A stretch of DNA of 64,000 nt, taken from positions 1-64,000 of the forward strand of contig UBTY01000009.1 in NCBI GenBank assembly GCA_900468535.1, given 5' to 3'. Under the pieces are notes generated by a model, which had not been told where the DNA came from, searched no databases, and was given only the letters and a program-made list of their open reading frames with translations. The stretch is from Hyphomicrobiales bacterium (GTDB lineage: Bacteria; Pseudomonadota; Alphaproteobacteria; Rhizobiales; Rhizobiaceae). The translations under genes were made by a program, and so were the position numbers. Shown here in pieces: positions 9,902 to 18,921 of the stretch; position 1 is the first letter of the stretch, and each line of letters begins with the position of its first letter.

Positions 9902-10849
9902 CTAGGGCAAGCGCTCCAGCTCGTCCAGCTTGTCGTTGACCAGCCAGCCGTAATAGTTTTCTTCCGGCCAGACGGTTTCCCCGGAAGCGCGGTTCTTCGC
10001 GGCAAGGGCCGCGGCACGCTGTCGCGAGTTGCCGACATTGTAGAGCGTCGCGGTCAGTCCCGGGTTCTTCGAGATATCCATACCGGCGATCTGCTTGTAA
10101 TCGTCGATCGACCGGCGGATGGAGGCGGCGACAAAGGCGAGCGAGATATCCGGCTGCATGATCGCCTTGTAGACGGAGCCGGCGTCCTTCTCGTTCAGCT
10201 TCTCGTAGCCCGAAACCTTGGATACCAGATCAGTCAGCATCAGGGCCGTCAGAGGGTTGATCTGACCGAGCCCGAAGGTCTGGCCGGCGTAGAAGGGCTG
10301 GAAGAAAACCGCACTGAAGCGATTGTTCGGGTAGCTCTTGCCGTCAACGGTCTTGCCGCGGAAATCGCTTTCCCAGACGTCCTCGCGGCAGCTCCACAAT
10401 GTATACGAGTCGCTCTTGCCGTTGCATTCGGCAAACTGTGGCCGCTTGATGAAATCATCCACGTCTTCGCCGCTGTAGGCAAAACGGAAGCTCTCGCCGG
10501 CGTAGGATGCCGCCTTCACATAGTAGGACTGCAGGCGGTCATAGGCGTCGACATTATAGGTATGCTCGCCGACGATTGCGCCGATCACATGGATCGGATC
10601 GATGCCGTAAGCGGCCGAAACCTTTCTGATCTTGGCCATCAGTTCGTGATCCGACGCCAGAAGGTCATGCACCTTGTCGTACTTGCGATCGAACGTGCTC
10701 TTCGTGCCCTTGGTGCGGCGAACCGAGGCGCCCGGAATATCAGGCTGCTCGGCGTGACGGTTGCCCGGCGGCACCACCTGCATGGCGAAGGCAGGCACCG
10801 ACGTCAGTACGGCAGCGGCAATCAAGAGGCTTGTCAGAAGGCGTCGCAC
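9902..10849 (-). CDS. Exported DUF1402 protein, lytic-transglycosylase-like
   Basis: A 315-residue conserved protein of the DUF1402 family of unknown function. I prefer the GTG at 10849 because it gives a clean signal peptide (RRLLTSLLIAAAVLTSVPAFA); another GTG 18 codons upstream extends the frame. The mature part contains an SLT-like motif series: GIDPIHVIGAIVGEHTYN with a candidate catalytic Glu95, GLGQINP (193-199, compare the GLMQIMP motif of Slt enzymes), a helical segment with ISLAFVAASI, and LYNVGN (269-274, compare AYNAG). I infer a periplasmic muramidase-like fold; activity has not been shown from this sequence. It follows the divergent or upstream hslU terminator and precedes the P450 gene by 51 bp. 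Confidence 0.75.
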   Translation of the reverse strand: MRRLLTSLLIAAAVLTSVPAFAMQVVPPGNRHAEQPDIPGASVRRTKGTKSTFDRKYDKVHDLLASDHELMAKIRKVSAAYGIDPIHVIGAIVGEHTYNVDAYDRLQSYYVKAASYAGESFRFAYSGEDVDDFIKRPQFAECNGKSDSYTLWSCREDVWESDFRGKTVDGKSYPNNRFSAVFFQPFYAGQTFGLGQINPLTALMLTDLVSKVSGYEKLNEKDAGSVYKAIMQPDISLAFVAASIRRSIDDYKQIAGMDISKNPGLTATLYNVGNSRQRAAALAAKNRASGETVWPEENYYGWLVNDKLDELERLP

Positions 10850-10930
10850 GATCAGCGTCCCATCGGTTAATGGCAATGTCGCGAAGCGCGCTGACTGGAC
10901 CACAATCTTGGCCGAATAATGCTGGCGCCG

Positions 10931-10968
10931 ACAACAAAACGGGCCTTTCCCTAAAAAGTAAAAGGCCC
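10931..10968 (-). terminator. Intrinsic terminator after hslU
   Basis: Inverted repeat CGGGCCTTT (10939-10947) and AAAGGCCCG (10960-10968). On the minus strand the stem is followed by TTTTGTTG, so it ends the hslVU transcript. Confidence 0.75.
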
Positions 10969-11036
10969 GCTGTCGAGAGTTGAAGCTGTCAAAATCGTGG
11001 CATCACATCAGTAAGACGCGCCCCGATGCTTGTTCA

Positions 11037-12344
11037 TCACAGGATGAAGCGTGACAGATCGGTGTTTTGCGCCAGATCGCCGACATGCTTGCGCACGTAG
11101 TCCGCGTCGATTGTCACGCTTGAGCCACCACGATCCGGCGCGTTGAACGAGATTTCGTCCAGCACACGCTCCATCACGGTCTGCAGGCGGCGGGCTCCGA
11201 TGTTCTCGACTGAAGAGTTCAGATGCACGGCGACATCCGCCAGCGCATCGATGCCGTCGTCAGTGAATTCGAGGCTGAGGCCTTCCGTCTCCATCAGTGC
11301 CTTGTACTGCCTGATGAGGCTTGCTTCGGTCTCCGTCAGGATACGGCGGAAATCTTCCTTGGTGAGCGGACGCAGCTCGACACGGATCGGCAAACGGCCC
11401 TGGAGTTCCGGCAGCAGATCGGACGGCTTCGAGACATGGAAAGCACCGGACGCAATGAAAAGCACATGATCCGTCTTCACCGGGCCGTACTTCGTCGACA
11501 CCGTCGTGCCTTCGACCAGCGGAAGCAGGTCGCGCTGCACGCCTTCGCGCGAAACGCCGGCGCCCATGCCACCATCACGAGCCGCGATCTTGTCGATCTC
11601 GTCGAGGAAGACGATGCCGTCATTCTCGACAGCCCGGATCGCCTCGCGCTGAATGACTTCGTTGTCGATCAGCTTGTCGGATTCGTCGCGGATCAGATCC
11701 GTATAAGATGCCTTGACCGTCGTGCGGACCTTCTTGGTACGGCCGCCCATCGCCTTGCCGAACATTTCGGAGAGATTGAGCACGCCGATATTGCCGCCCT
11801 GCATGCCGGGAATATCGAAACCGCCCATGCCTGTGGCGGTATCGGCGATCTCGATATCGATTTCCTTGTCATCAAGCTCGCCGTTGCGCAGCTTCTTGCG
11901 GAAGCTGTCGCGAGTGGCTGGCGACGACGTGGCTCCGACGAGCGCATCGAGAACGCGTTCCTCGGCGCTCATATGAGCCTTGGCCTGGACTTCGCTCCGC
12001 TTCTTTTCGCGAGCGAGGCCGATGCCAACCTCGACGAGGTCACGGATGATCTGCTCGACATCACGGCCGACATAGCCGACTTCGGTGAACTTCGTGGCTT
12101 CAACCTTGATGAAAGGGGCGCCTGCGAGCTTGGCGAGGCGACGGGAGATTTCCGTCTTGCCGACACCGGTCGGGCCGATCATCAGGATGTTCTTGGGCAT
12201 CACTTCGTCGCGCAGGCTCTCATCGAGCTGCTGGCGGCGCCAGCGGTTGCGAAGCGCGATCGCGACGGCGCGCTTGGCGTCATGCTGGCCAATGATGTGG
12301 CGGTCCAGCTCGGAGACGATTTCCCGGGGTGAAAAATTTGTCAT
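11037..12344 (-). CDS. hslU: HslU, ATPase subunit of the HslUV protease
   Basis: AAA+ unfoldase that feeds substrates to the HslV peptidase. The 435-residue product starts [20 protein letters not shown], has Walker A GPTGVGKT, Walker B region GIVFLDEID and sensor motif [13 protein letters not shown], and ends in the conserved DLSRFIL tail that docks into HslV. The open frame extends 22 codons upstream, but the ATG at 12344 gives the family N-terminus. It lies 75 bp downstream of hslV in the same direction. Some relatives carry an acetyltransferase gene between hslV and hslU; none is present here. Confidence 0.97.
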   Translation of the reverse strand: MTNFSPREIVSELDRHIIGQHDAKRAVAIALRNRWRRQQLDESLRDEVMPKNILMIGPTGVGKTEISRRLAKLAGAPFIKVEATKFTEVGYVGRDVEQIIRDLVEVGIGLAREKKRSEVQAKAHMSAEERVLDALVGATSSPATRDSFRKKLRNGELDDKEIDIEIADTATGMGGFDIPGMQGGNIGVLNLSEMFGKAMGGRTKKVRTTVKASYTDLIRDESDKLIDNEVIQREAIRAVENDGIVFLDEIDKIAARDGGMGAGVSREGVQRDLLPLVEGTTVSTKYGPVKTDHVLFIASGAFHVSKPSDLLPELQGRLPIRVELRPLTKEDFRRILTETEASLIRQYKALMETEGLSLEFTDDGIDALADVAVHLNSSVENIGARRLQTVMERVLDEISFNAPDRGGSSVTIDADYVRKHVGDLAQNTDLSRFIL

Positions 12345-12419
12345 GATATCCTCTTGGCTTTCCCGTTGCGGCCGGCCGTTCTCGGCCCGGCCCACGGGAC
12401 CCATGTTCAAAGATTGACG

Positions 12420-12944
12420 TTATTCCGCATCCAGCGTTTCGACCACGAGATTGTGGTTGGTGTAGACGCAGATATCAGCGGCAATATCGAGAGCTCGACG
12501 CGCGATCTCTTCGGCCGACTTGTCGGTATCCATCAAGGCGCGGGCCGCAGCGAGCGCAAAATTGCCGCCGGAGCCGATCGCCATGGCGCCGTGTTCCGGC
12601 TCGAGAACATCACCATTGCCCGTTATCGCAAGCGTCACCTGCTTGTCGGCGACGAGCATCATGGCTTCGAGGTTGCGAAGATACTTGTCCGTGCGCCAAT
12701 CCTTGGCAAGCTCGACGGCAGCGCGCATCAGCTGGCCCGGATATTGTTCGAGCTTCTTTTCGAGACGTTCGAGAAGCGTGAAGGCATCCGCGGTGGCGCC
12801 TGCGAAACCGGCGATAACCTCGCCCTTGCCGATGCGCCGCACCTTGCGGGCGTTGCCTTTCATCACGGTCTGGCCGAGGCTCACCTGACCGTCGCCGGCC
12901 ATGATGACCTTGCCGCCCTTTCGAACTGTAACAATCGTTGTCAT
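12420..12944 (-). CDS. hslV: HslV, peptidase subunit of the HslUV protease
   Basis: Threonine protease of the proteasome beta-subunit fold. The product of 174 residues begins [20 protein letters not shown]; removal of Met exposes the catalytic N-terminal threonine. Two TAG stops directly precede the ATG in frame, so this start is firm. GSGGNFA and the C-terminal [16 protein letters not shown] are family-typical. It is divergent from hisB across a 179-bp region that must hold both promoters. Confidence 0.97.
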   Translation of the reverse strand: MTTIVTVRKGGKVIMAGDGQVSLGQTVMKGNARKVRRIGKGEVIAGFAGATADAFTLLERLEKKLEQYPGQLMRAAVELAKDWRTDKYLRNLEAMMLVADKQVTLAITGNGDVLEPEHGAMAIGSGGNFALAAARALMDTDKSAEEIARRALDIAADICVYTNHNLVVETLDAE

Positions 12945-13123
12945 CTACTATACCTTTGCCCGTCTGCCGGGCTTGTTGCGCCGGGTCGAACGCCGACCCT
13001 GTCGAGCCCTATGTAAGTGCGTGAATGGCGATTGCAAATGGCGTCTTTTTCTGCCGCTGCGGTTCTGGATATTTCACGGCTTGCCTGATAAGGAACCCGC
13101 GTATTTCCTGATGGAGCAGCCAT

Positions 13124-13732
13124 ATGGCCGAGACCGCAGCAAGCCGCACGGGCGCAGTGTCCCGCAAGACGAACGAGACTTCGGTTTCGGTTTCCGTCAA
13201 TCTCGACGGTACCGGAAAGTCGAAAATCTCGACGGGCGTCGGCTTCTTCGACCATATGCTCGACCAGCTGTCACGACATTCGCTCATCGACATGGAGATC
13301 GACACCAAGGGCGATCTGCACGTCGACGATCACCACGCGGTAGAAGACACGGGCATCGCGATCGGCCAGGCGATTGCCAAGGCACTCGGCGATCGCCGCG
13401 GCATCACGCGCTACGCCTCGATCGACCTTGCGATGGACGAGACGATGACGAAGGCAGCCGTCGATCTCTCCGGTCGTCCCTTCCTGGTCTGGAACGTCGC
13501 CTTCAGCGCACCGAAGATCGGCACGTTCGACACCGAGCTCGTTCGCGAATTCTTCCAGGCGCTTGCCCAGAACGCCGGCATCACCTTGCATATTCTCAAC
13601 CATTATGGTGCCAACAACCACCATATTGCAGAGACGTGCTTCAAGGCCGTTGCCCGCGCGCTGCGTACGGCGACAGAGATCGATCCGAGACAGGCGGGCC
13701 GTGTTCCCTCGACGAAGGGCACGCTCGTCTGA
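13124..13732 (+). CDS. hisB: Imidazoleglycerol-phosphate dehydratase
   Basis: Manganese enzyme converting imidazoleglycerol phosphate to imidazoleacetol phosphate in histidine synthesis. The 202-residue monofunctional form (no phosphatase domain) carries the metal-binding motifs [20 protein letters not shown] and NNHHIAE. It heads a histidine operon (hisB, DUF2628 gene, hisH, hisA, hisF, hisE) that runs on into coaA. I saw no leader-peptide attenuator of the enteric his type. Confidence 0.97.
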   Translation: MAETAASRTGAVSRKTNETSVSVSVNLDGTGKSKISTGVGFFDHMLDQLSRHSLIDMEIDTKGDLHVDDHHAVEDTGIAIGQAIAKALGDRRGITRYASIDLAMDETMTKAAVDLSGRPFLVWNVAFSAPKIGTFDTELVREFFQALAQNAGITLHILNHYGANNHHIAETCFKAVARALRTATEIDPRQAGRVPSTKGTLV

Positions 13733-13754
13733 GCCCCCTAGGGAGCTTGACGAT

Positions 13755-14240
13755 ATGACTTCCAGCTATCTGGTTCTGACTGCGCCTGGCGGAACGGACA
13801 CCAACCGCGAGAAGACGCGTTTCATTCGCGACGGCTTTACCGTGCTCGGTTTTCTCTTCCCCTGGATATGGCTCGCCTTCCACAGACTGTGGCTCTACGC
13901 CATCGCAGCATTTCTCCTGCAAAGCCTCGGCGGTGCGCTAGCGGACCGGGCCGATCTCTGGCCAGTCGGCGTCGCAATCACCTTCGGCACCAGTTTGCTA
14001 GTCGCGCTTGAGGGCCAGAATCTTCGCGCCCGTAATCTGGTTGCGAAAGGCTGGGGCGAAGCCGATCTCGTTTCAGCCGACTCGCTTGATACTGCGGAAG
14101 AAATCTACTTTTCGAATGTCCAGACCGATGCAGGCGACAGCCTTCCGGCGCCCTCGCCGCAATGGGATCCTGCATCCCATGCGCCGCGACGCGGCAACGC
14201 CACTTCGCTCGGTCTCTTTGGTTTTGATGGAGGGCGCTGA
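13755..14240 (+). CDS. DUF2628 membrane protein
   Basis: A 161-residue protein matching DUF2628. The N-terminal half contains FIRDGFTVLGFLFPWIWLAF, then further hydrophobic segments (WLYAIAAFLLQSLGGAL and PVGVAITFGTSLLVAL), so two or three membrane spans are likely, followed by a soluble, acidic C-terminal tail. Function is unknown. It sits 22 bp after hisB and its TGA abuts the hisH ATG, so it is certainly co-transcribed with histidine genes. That placement recurs in rhizobia, to my knowledge. A longer in-frame start upstream overlaps hisB and is not favoured. Confidence 0.85.
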   Translation: MTSSYLVLTAPGGTDTNREKTRFIRDGFTVLGFLFPWIWLAFHRLWLYAIAAFLLQSLGGALADRADLWPVGVAITFGTSLLVALEGQNLRARNLVAKGWGEADLVSADSLDTAEEIYFSNVQTDAGDSLPAPSPQWDPASHAPRRGNATSLGLFGFDGGR

Positions 14241-14891
14241 ATGCGCGTCGCAATTATAGACTACGGTTCCGGCAATCTGCGTTCGGCAACGAAGGCCTTC
14301 GAACGCGCTGCACGGGAAGCCGGCATCAATGCGGTAATCGAGCTGACGGACAAGGCGGAAACCGTGGCAGTCGCCGATCGCGTCGTGCTGCCAGGTGTTG
14401 GCGCCTATGCCGACTGCCGACGCGGGCTCGATGCCGTTTCCGGCATGTCGGAAGTGCTGATCGATGTGGTGCAGAATAAGGCCCGGCCTTTCCTCGGCAT
14501 CTGCGTTGGCATGCAGCTGATGTCGTCGCGCGGCCTAGAGAAGACCGTTACCAATGGCTTCGGCTGGATTCCCGGCGATGTCGCTGAAATGACACCTGGC
14601 GATCCCGATCTGAAGATACCGCAGATCGGCTGGAATACGCTGGACCTGAAGTCCCCCCACCCGCTTTTCGACGGCATTCCGACCGGACCGAACGGGTTGC
14701 ATGCCTATTTCGTGCATTCCTATCATCTGGCAGCCAGCAACCCCGGCGACGTGATTGCCACGGCCGATTACGGCGGCCCAATCACCGCGTTCGTCGGTCG
14801 CGACAACATGGCCGGAGCCCAGTTCCATCCTGAAAAGAGCCAAAAGCTCGGTCTCGCCCTGATTGCCAATTTCCTGCGCTGGAAGCCTTGA
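14241..14891 (+). CDS. hisH: Imidazole glycerol phosphate synthase, glutaminase subunit
   Basis: Class I glutamine amidotransferase that supplies ammonia to HisF. The 216-residue product shows the nucleophile elbow [11 protein letters not shown] with catalytic Cys, an oxyanion strand [13 protein letters not shown], and the His/Glu pair in [10 protein letters not shown]. The start codon directly follows the stop of the DUF2628 gene. The partner hisF is two genes downstream, with hisA between. Confidence 0.97.
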   Translation: MRVAIIDYGSGNLRSATKAFERAAREAGINAVIELTDKAETVAVADRVVLPGVGAYADCRRGLDAVSGMSEVLIDVVQNKARPFLGICVGMQLMSSRGLEKTVTNGFGWIPGDVAEMTPGDPDLKIPQIGWNTLDLKSPHPLFDGIPTGPNGLHAYFVHSYHLAASNPGDVIATADYGGPITAFVGRDNMAGAQFHPEKSQKLGLALIANFLRWKP

Positions 14892-14912
14892 GCGCACTGC
14901 AAGGACTGACAA

Positions 14913-15662
14913 ATGATCCTATTTCCTGCAATCGACCTCAAGGATGGCCAGTGCGTTCGCCTCAAGCTAGGCGATATGGAACAAGCGACCGTCTACAATC
15001 CCGACCCTGGCGCCCAGGCAAAGGCCTTTGAAGATCAAGGCTTTGAATGGCTGCACGTCGTTGATCTGAACGGCGCCTTTGCCGGCGAAAGCGTCAATGG
15101 TGCCGCAGTCGATGCGATCCTGAAGGCAACGAAGAACCCGGTTCAGCTTGGTGGCGGCATCCGCACACTCGACCATATCGAAAACTGGCTGTCGCGCGGC
15201 CTCGCCCGCGTCATTCTCGGCACGATCGCCGTGCGCGATCCGGCGCTGGTGATCGAGGCGTGCAAGACGTTCCCCGGTCGTGTTGCCGTCGGAATCGATG
15301 CAAAGGGCGGTAAAGTCGCGGTCGAAGGTTGGGCCGAGGCTTCCGAACTCGGCGTCATCGAGCTCGCGAAGAAGTTTGAAGGCGCCGGCGTTGCCGCGAT
15401 CATCTATACCGACATCGACCGCGACGGCATCCTTGCCGGCATCAATTGGGCTTCTACGCTCGAGCTTGCCGAAGCCGTATCGATCCCGGTCATCGCATCG
15501 GGTGGCCTTGCTTCGATCGAGGACGTAAAACGGATGCTCGAACCCGATGCACGCAAGCTCGAGGGTGCGATTTCCGGTCGCGCGCTCTATGATGGACGCA
15601 TCGACCCGGCAGAAGCGCTGGCGCTGATTTCGGCCGCACGCGCGAAGGAGACTGCACAATGA
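14913..15662 (+). CDS. hisA: ProFAR isomerase HisA
   Basis: Phosphoribosylformimino-5-aminoimidazole carboxamide ribotide isomerase, a (beta/alpha)8 barrel. The 249 residues begin [17 protein letters not shown] with catalytic Asp8, and the second half has the matching catalytic Asp in YTDIDRDG. Phosphate-binding loops GGGIRT and ASGGLAS are present. Its stop overlaps the hisF start (ATGA), indicating translational coupling. Confidence 0.97.
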   Translation: MILFPAIDLKDGQCVRLKLGDMEQATVYNPDPGAQAKAFEDQGFEWLHVVDLNGAFAGESVNGAAVDAILKATKNPVQLGGGIRTLDHIENWLSRGLARVILGTIAVRDPALVIEACKTFPGRVAVGIDAKGGKVAVEGWAEASELGVIELAKKFEGAGVAAIIYTDIDRDGILAGINWASTLELAEAVSIPVIASGGLASIEDVKRMLEPDARKLEGAISGRALYDGRIDPAEALALISAARAKETAQ

Positions 15663-16447
15663 CCTTGAAGGCTCGTGTCATTCCCTGTCTCGACGTCAAG
15701 GACGGCCGCGTCGTCAAGGGCGTTAACTTCGTCAATCTGGTAGACGCTGGAGATCCGGTCGAGGCTGCCAAAGCTTATGACGCCGCCGGCGCCGACGAAC
15801 TCTGCTTCCTCGACATCACCGCGTCCTCGGACAATCGCGAAACGATCTTCGATGTCGTCGCACGTACGGCCGAGCAATGCTTCATGCCCGTTACCGTCGG
15901 CGGCGGTGTTCGCACCATTGCTGATATCCGCAAGCTGCTTCTCTGTGGCGCGGACAAGGTCTCGATCAATTCAGCTGCGGTCAACAACCCCGATTTCGTT
16001 GCCGAAGCCGCCGACAAGTTCGGCGACCAGTGCATCGTTGTGTCGATCGACGCCAAGCGCCGGCGCACACAAGCTGTCGGGCAGGATAATCAGAGCGCCT
16101 GGGAGATCTACACACATGGCGGCCGTAACGCGACCGGCATCGACGCCGTGGATTTCGCAAGGAAAATGGTCGAGCGTGGAGCCGGCGAACTGCTTGTAAC
16201 CTCGATGGATCGGGACGGAACCAAGGTCGGCTACGATCTCGAACTGACACGCGCCATTGCGGACTCGGTCCGGGTACCCGTCATTGCCTCCGGCGGCGTT
16301 GGCGATCTCGATGATCTCGTGGCGGGCGTCAAGCAGGGACATGCCAACGCCGTGTTGGCCGCTTCGATCTTCCACTTCGGCACCTATTCCGTCGGGGAAG
16401 CGAAGCGCTATATGTCTTCGTGCGGCATCGACATGCGTCAGGACTGA
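15659..16447 (+). CDS. hisF: Imidazole glycerol phosphate synthase, cyclase subunit
   Basis: Cyclase barrel that uses HisH-derived ammonia to form imidazoleglycerol phosphate and AICAR. The 262-residue product has the catalytic Asp pair in [14 protein letters not shown] (Asp11) and [12 protein letters not shown], and phosphate loops GGGVRT and ASGGVGD. Starts within the hisA stop (4-bp overlap). HisE follows after 15 bp. Confidence 0.97.
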   Translation: MTLKARVIPCLDVKDGRVVKGVNFVNLVDAGDPVEAAKAYDAAGADELCFLDITASSDNRETIFDVVARTAEQCFMPVTVGGGVRTIADIRKLLLCGADKVSINSAAVNNPDFVAEAADKFGDQCIVVSIDAKRRRTQAVGQDNQSAWEIYTHGGRNATGIDAVDFARKMVERGAGELLVTSMDRDGTKVGYDLELTRAIADSVRVPVIASGGVGDLDDLVAGVKQGHANAVLAASIFHFGTYSVGEAKRYMSSCGIDMRQD

Positions 16448-16462
16448 GTGGGAAGCAGAATC

Positions 16463-16786
16463 ATGAGCGAATTCACCCTCGCCGACCTCGAAAAGATCGT
16501 CGATGCCCGGTCGAAAGCCTCGCCGGATGAGTCCTGGACGGCAAAACTCGTTGCATCAGGTCAGCCGAAGGCCGCCAAGAAACTCGGCGAAGAGGCGATC
16601 GAGGCCGTGATGGCCGCGATCACCGACGATCGCGAAAACCTCACCTATGAGGCCGCCGACCTGCTCTATCACCTATTGGTCGTATTGAAGGTCGCGGGCA
16701 TTCCGTTGCAAAGTGTCATGGCGGAGCTTGAGCGCCGTACCGCTCAATCCGGCCTGAAAGAAAAGGCGAGCCGGCAAAGTTCATGA
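16463..16786 (+). CDS. hisE: Phosphoribosyl-ATP pyrophosphatase
   Basis: Second enzyme of histidine synthesis, a MazG-like all-alpha pyrophosphohydrolase; here a separate 107-residue HisE instead of a HisIE fusion. The motif [14 protein letters not shown] and [14 protein letters not shown] give the metal-binding acidic residues. I use the ATG at 16463, preceded by GGAAG; a GTG five codons upstream is possible. Its stop overlaps the coaA start by 4 bp. Confidence 0.95.
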   Translation: MSEFTLADLEKIVDARSKASPDESWTAKLVASGQPKAAKKLGEEAIEAVMAAITDDRENLTYEAADLLYHLLVVLKVAGIPLQSVMAELERRTAQSGLKEKASRQSS

Positions 16787-17778
16787 GTATCGCAAGACAG
16801 CTCATCGGGGCGCCCGAGACGCTCGATCACTTTCAGGCGAATGCCTATTCGCCTTATCACTTCTTTTCTTCCGAGGAATGGGCGCATTTTCGTGCGGACA
16901 CGCCGCTCACCCTGAAAAGCGACGAGGTCAAACGGCTGCGCTCGATGGGCGACCCGATCGATCTCGATGAAGTGCGGCGGATCTATCTTTCGCTCTCGCG
17001 CCTGCTCTCGGCACATGTGGAATCGTCGCAGCTGCTTTTCGAACAGCGCAACCGATTCCTGAGCCTGTCCGACGTTGCCAAGACGCCATTCGTGATTGGC
17101 ATCGCCGGTTCTGTTGCGGTCGGCAAGTCGACCACCGCCCGCATCCTGAAGGAACTTTTAACGCGGTGGCCGTCGAGCCCGAAGGTGGATCTCGTTACGA
17201 CCGACGGCTTCCTGCATCCGAACGCCGTGTTGCAGCGTGAAAACCTCATGCAGCGCAAGGGATTTCCCGAGAGCTACGATACAGGTGCGATCCTGCGTTT
17301 TCTTGCGGCGATCAAGGCGGGACAGCCGAACGTCAAGGCGCCCTCCTATTCCCATCTCGTCTATGACGTCCTGCCAAACGAGTATAAGATCGTTGACCGG
17401 CCGGATATCCTGATCTTCGAGGGCATCAACGTCCTGCAGTCGCGCGACCTGCCAGCCGGCGGCAAGATCGTGCCGATGGTTTCCGATTTCTTCGACTTCT
17501 CGATCTACATCGACGCGGACGAAAGCCGGATTCACGACTGGTATGTGACGCGCTTCATGCGACTGCGTGAGACGGCGTTCCGCGATCCGCACTCCTTCTT
17601 CCACCGCTATGCCTCTATCAGCGAGGAAGACGCGCTAACGATCGCGGAAGGCCTCTGGGAAAACATCAACCTGAAGAACCTGCGTGAAAACATCCTGCCG
17701 ACGCGCCCGCGTGCCGACCTGATCCTGCGCAAGGGGGACAACCACCTGATCGAACAGGTTGCGCTGAGAAAGCTCTAG
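16783..17778 (+). CDS. coaA: Type I pantothenate kinase
   Basis: Phosphorylates pantothenate, the first and regulated step of CoA synthesis. The 331-residue product has the P-loop GSVAVGKS (109-116), the DGFLHPN segment and the IYIDADE region of bacterial CoaA; length is slightly longer than E. coli (316). It is translationally coupled to hisE. The later enzyme gene coaE is also in this window. The stop codon overlaps that of convergent alkB by 4 bp, so there is no space for a conventional terminator. Confidence 0.97.
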   Translation: MSIARQLIGAPETLDHFQANAYSPYHFFSSEEWAHFRADTPLTLKSDEVKRLRSMGDPIDLDEVRRIYLSLSRLLSAHVESSQLLFEQRNRFLSLSDVAKTPFVIGIAGSVAVGKSTTARILKELLTRWPSSPKVDLVTTDGFLHPNAVLQRENLMQRKGFPESYDTGAILRFLAAIKAGQPNVKAPSYSHLVYDVLPNEYKIVDRPDILIFEGINVLQSRDLPAGGKIVPMVSDFFDFSIYIDADESRIHDWYVTRFMRLRETAFRDPHSFFHRYASISEEDALTIAEGLWENINLKNLRENILPTRPRADLILRKGDNHLIEQVALRKL

Positions 17779-18386
17779 GCCGTTACCCGGCGAAGCGTGA
17801 GATTGATGCGGCCGCCGTTCTTCAGCAGCGTCGATGTCGACGGATAGATCTTGTCGACGCCGTGGAAGCAAAGGCGCCCTTCAGCCCCCAAGACAACGAC
17901 ATCACCGCTTGAGAGCCTGAAAGAGAGCGTCCGGTCGTTGCGCGCAAGGCCACCGACGCGAAACAGGCAGCTATTGCCGAGCGAGATAGACACAACAGGC
18001 GCTGCGAGATCCTGTTCGTCCTTGTCCTGATGCAAACCCATGCGCGCCTCGTCGGAATAGAAGTTGACGAGGCAGGCCTGCGGCGGCTTGTCGTAGCCGG
18101 AGACATCGTTCCAGATTTCCAGCAGTTCTACGGGGATATCGGGCCAAGGCTTGCCTGTCGCGGGATGGGTCGGCTGATAGCGATAGCCGCCTTCTCTGTC
18201 GGTGACCCAGCCGAGTGGACCGCAATTCGTCATGCGAACCGACATCGGCTTTCCAGTACCGGGCATGACGGGCACGAACAGAGGGGCGTCGGCCACGATC
18301 GACCTGATAGTGTTGACCAATGCCTGCTGCCGTGGCCGATCCAGATAATCGGGGCGATGACTGACACCGTTCGGCAGCTTCAGCAT
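17775..18386 (-). CDS. alkB: AlkB-type alpha-ketoglutarate-dependent DNA repair dioxygenase
   Basis: Fe(II)/2-oxoglutarate dioxygenase that removes methyl groups from 1-meA and 3-meC in DNA or RNA. The 203-residue product has the metal triad His119-x-Asp121 (LHQDKDEQD) and His175 (FHGVDKI), plus the 2-oxoglutarate-binding arginines Arg193 and Arg199 (RINLTLR). [12 protein letters not shown] is an AlkB signature. It starts 1 bp after the arfB stop, so the two form an operon with arfB first. No Ada-type regulator is adjacent. Confidence 0.95.
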   Translation of the reverse strand: MLKLPNGVSHRPDYLDRPRQQALVNTIRSIVADAPLFVPVMPGTGKPMSVRMTNCGPLGWVTDREGGYRYQPTHPATGKPWPDIPVELLEIWNDVSGYDKPPQACLVNFYSDEARMGLHQDKDEQDLAAPVVSISLGNSCLFRVGGLARNDRTLSFRLSSGDVVVLGAEGRLCFHGVDKIYPSTSTLLKNGGRINLTLRRVTA

Positions 18387-18387
18387 A

Positions 18388-18822
18388 TCAATCTCCGAGC
18401 GGTCGCCCGCGCATCTTCTTTACCTCTGATCGACCCGACTTCGCTTTCAGCCGACGCTCGACCGACCCCTTTGTCGGCTTGGTCTTCCTGCGCGGCGGCG
18501 GCGGCGGTTTTGCGGCTTCGAGAATCAGCTCCTTAAGCCGCTCGCGCGCGTCTTCGCGGTTGCGATCCTGGCTGCGAAAGCGGCTTGCCTCGATCATGAG
18601 CACGCCTTCTTTCGAAAGGCGCTTGCCGGAGAGCTTGATCGCATTCGCCTTCACGCGCTCATTCAGAGACGGTGAGTTCGGAATATTGAAGAAGAGCTGG
18701 ACCGCCGTCGAAACCTTGTTGACGTTCTGTCCGCCCGGGCCGCCCGCTAGCACGAACTGCTCCGTCAGCTCCCATCCGGCAATGGTGATTCGATCATTGA
18801 TATAGAGCGGGTCGCTGGCCAT
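18388..18822 (-). CDS. arfB: Alternative ribosome-rescue peptidyl-tRNA hydrolase ArfB
   Basis: Releases nascent chains from ribosomes stalled without a stop codon. The 144-residue protein has the class I release-factor GGQ motif at residues 30-32 (GGPGGQNVNKV) and no codon-recognition domain. The basic C-terminal tail (PPPPPRRKTKPTKGSVERR and onward) is the ArfB element that enters the empty mRNA channel. First gene of a two-gene unit with alkB. Confidence 0.95.
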   Translation of the reverse strand: MASDPLYINDRITIAGWELTEQFVLAGGPGGQNVNKVSTAVQLFFNIPNSPSLNERVKANAIKLSGKRLSKEGVLMIEASRFRSQDRNREDARERLKELILEAAKPPPPPRRKTKPTKGSVERRLKAKSGRSEVKKMRGRPLGD

Positions 18823-18859
18823 GTGATTTCTATCTCACATCGCCCGGCCCTTGGGAACA

Positions 18860-18891
18860 GACAAAGAAACCCGGCTGATACAGCCGGGTTT
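18860..18891 (-). terminator. Intrinsic terminator after pckA
   Basis: Perfect 11-bp stem AAACCCGGCTG (18867-18877) and CAGCCGGGTTT (18881-18891) with a 3-nt loop. On the minus strand it is followed by CTTTGTCTG, ending pckA. Confidence 0.75.
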
Positions 18892-18902
18892 CACGTGAAT
18901 CA
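18887..18902. other. parS-like site (14/16 to consensus)
   Basis: GGTTTCACGTGAATCA matches the ParB-binding parS consensus TGTTTCACGTGAAACA at 14 of 16 positions and keeps the full TTTCACGTGAA core. It overlaps the pckA terminator stem. A second, better copy lies at 58095-58110. The two share the same minus-strand sequence TGATTCACGTGAAAC. Confidence 0.6.
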
Positions 18903-18921
18903 TCAATCAGTTGTCGCTGAT

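Noticed and set aside
11223..12332. 369-codon plus-strand open frame antisense to hslU
   Set aside because: Shadow frame; hslU is clear on the other strand.
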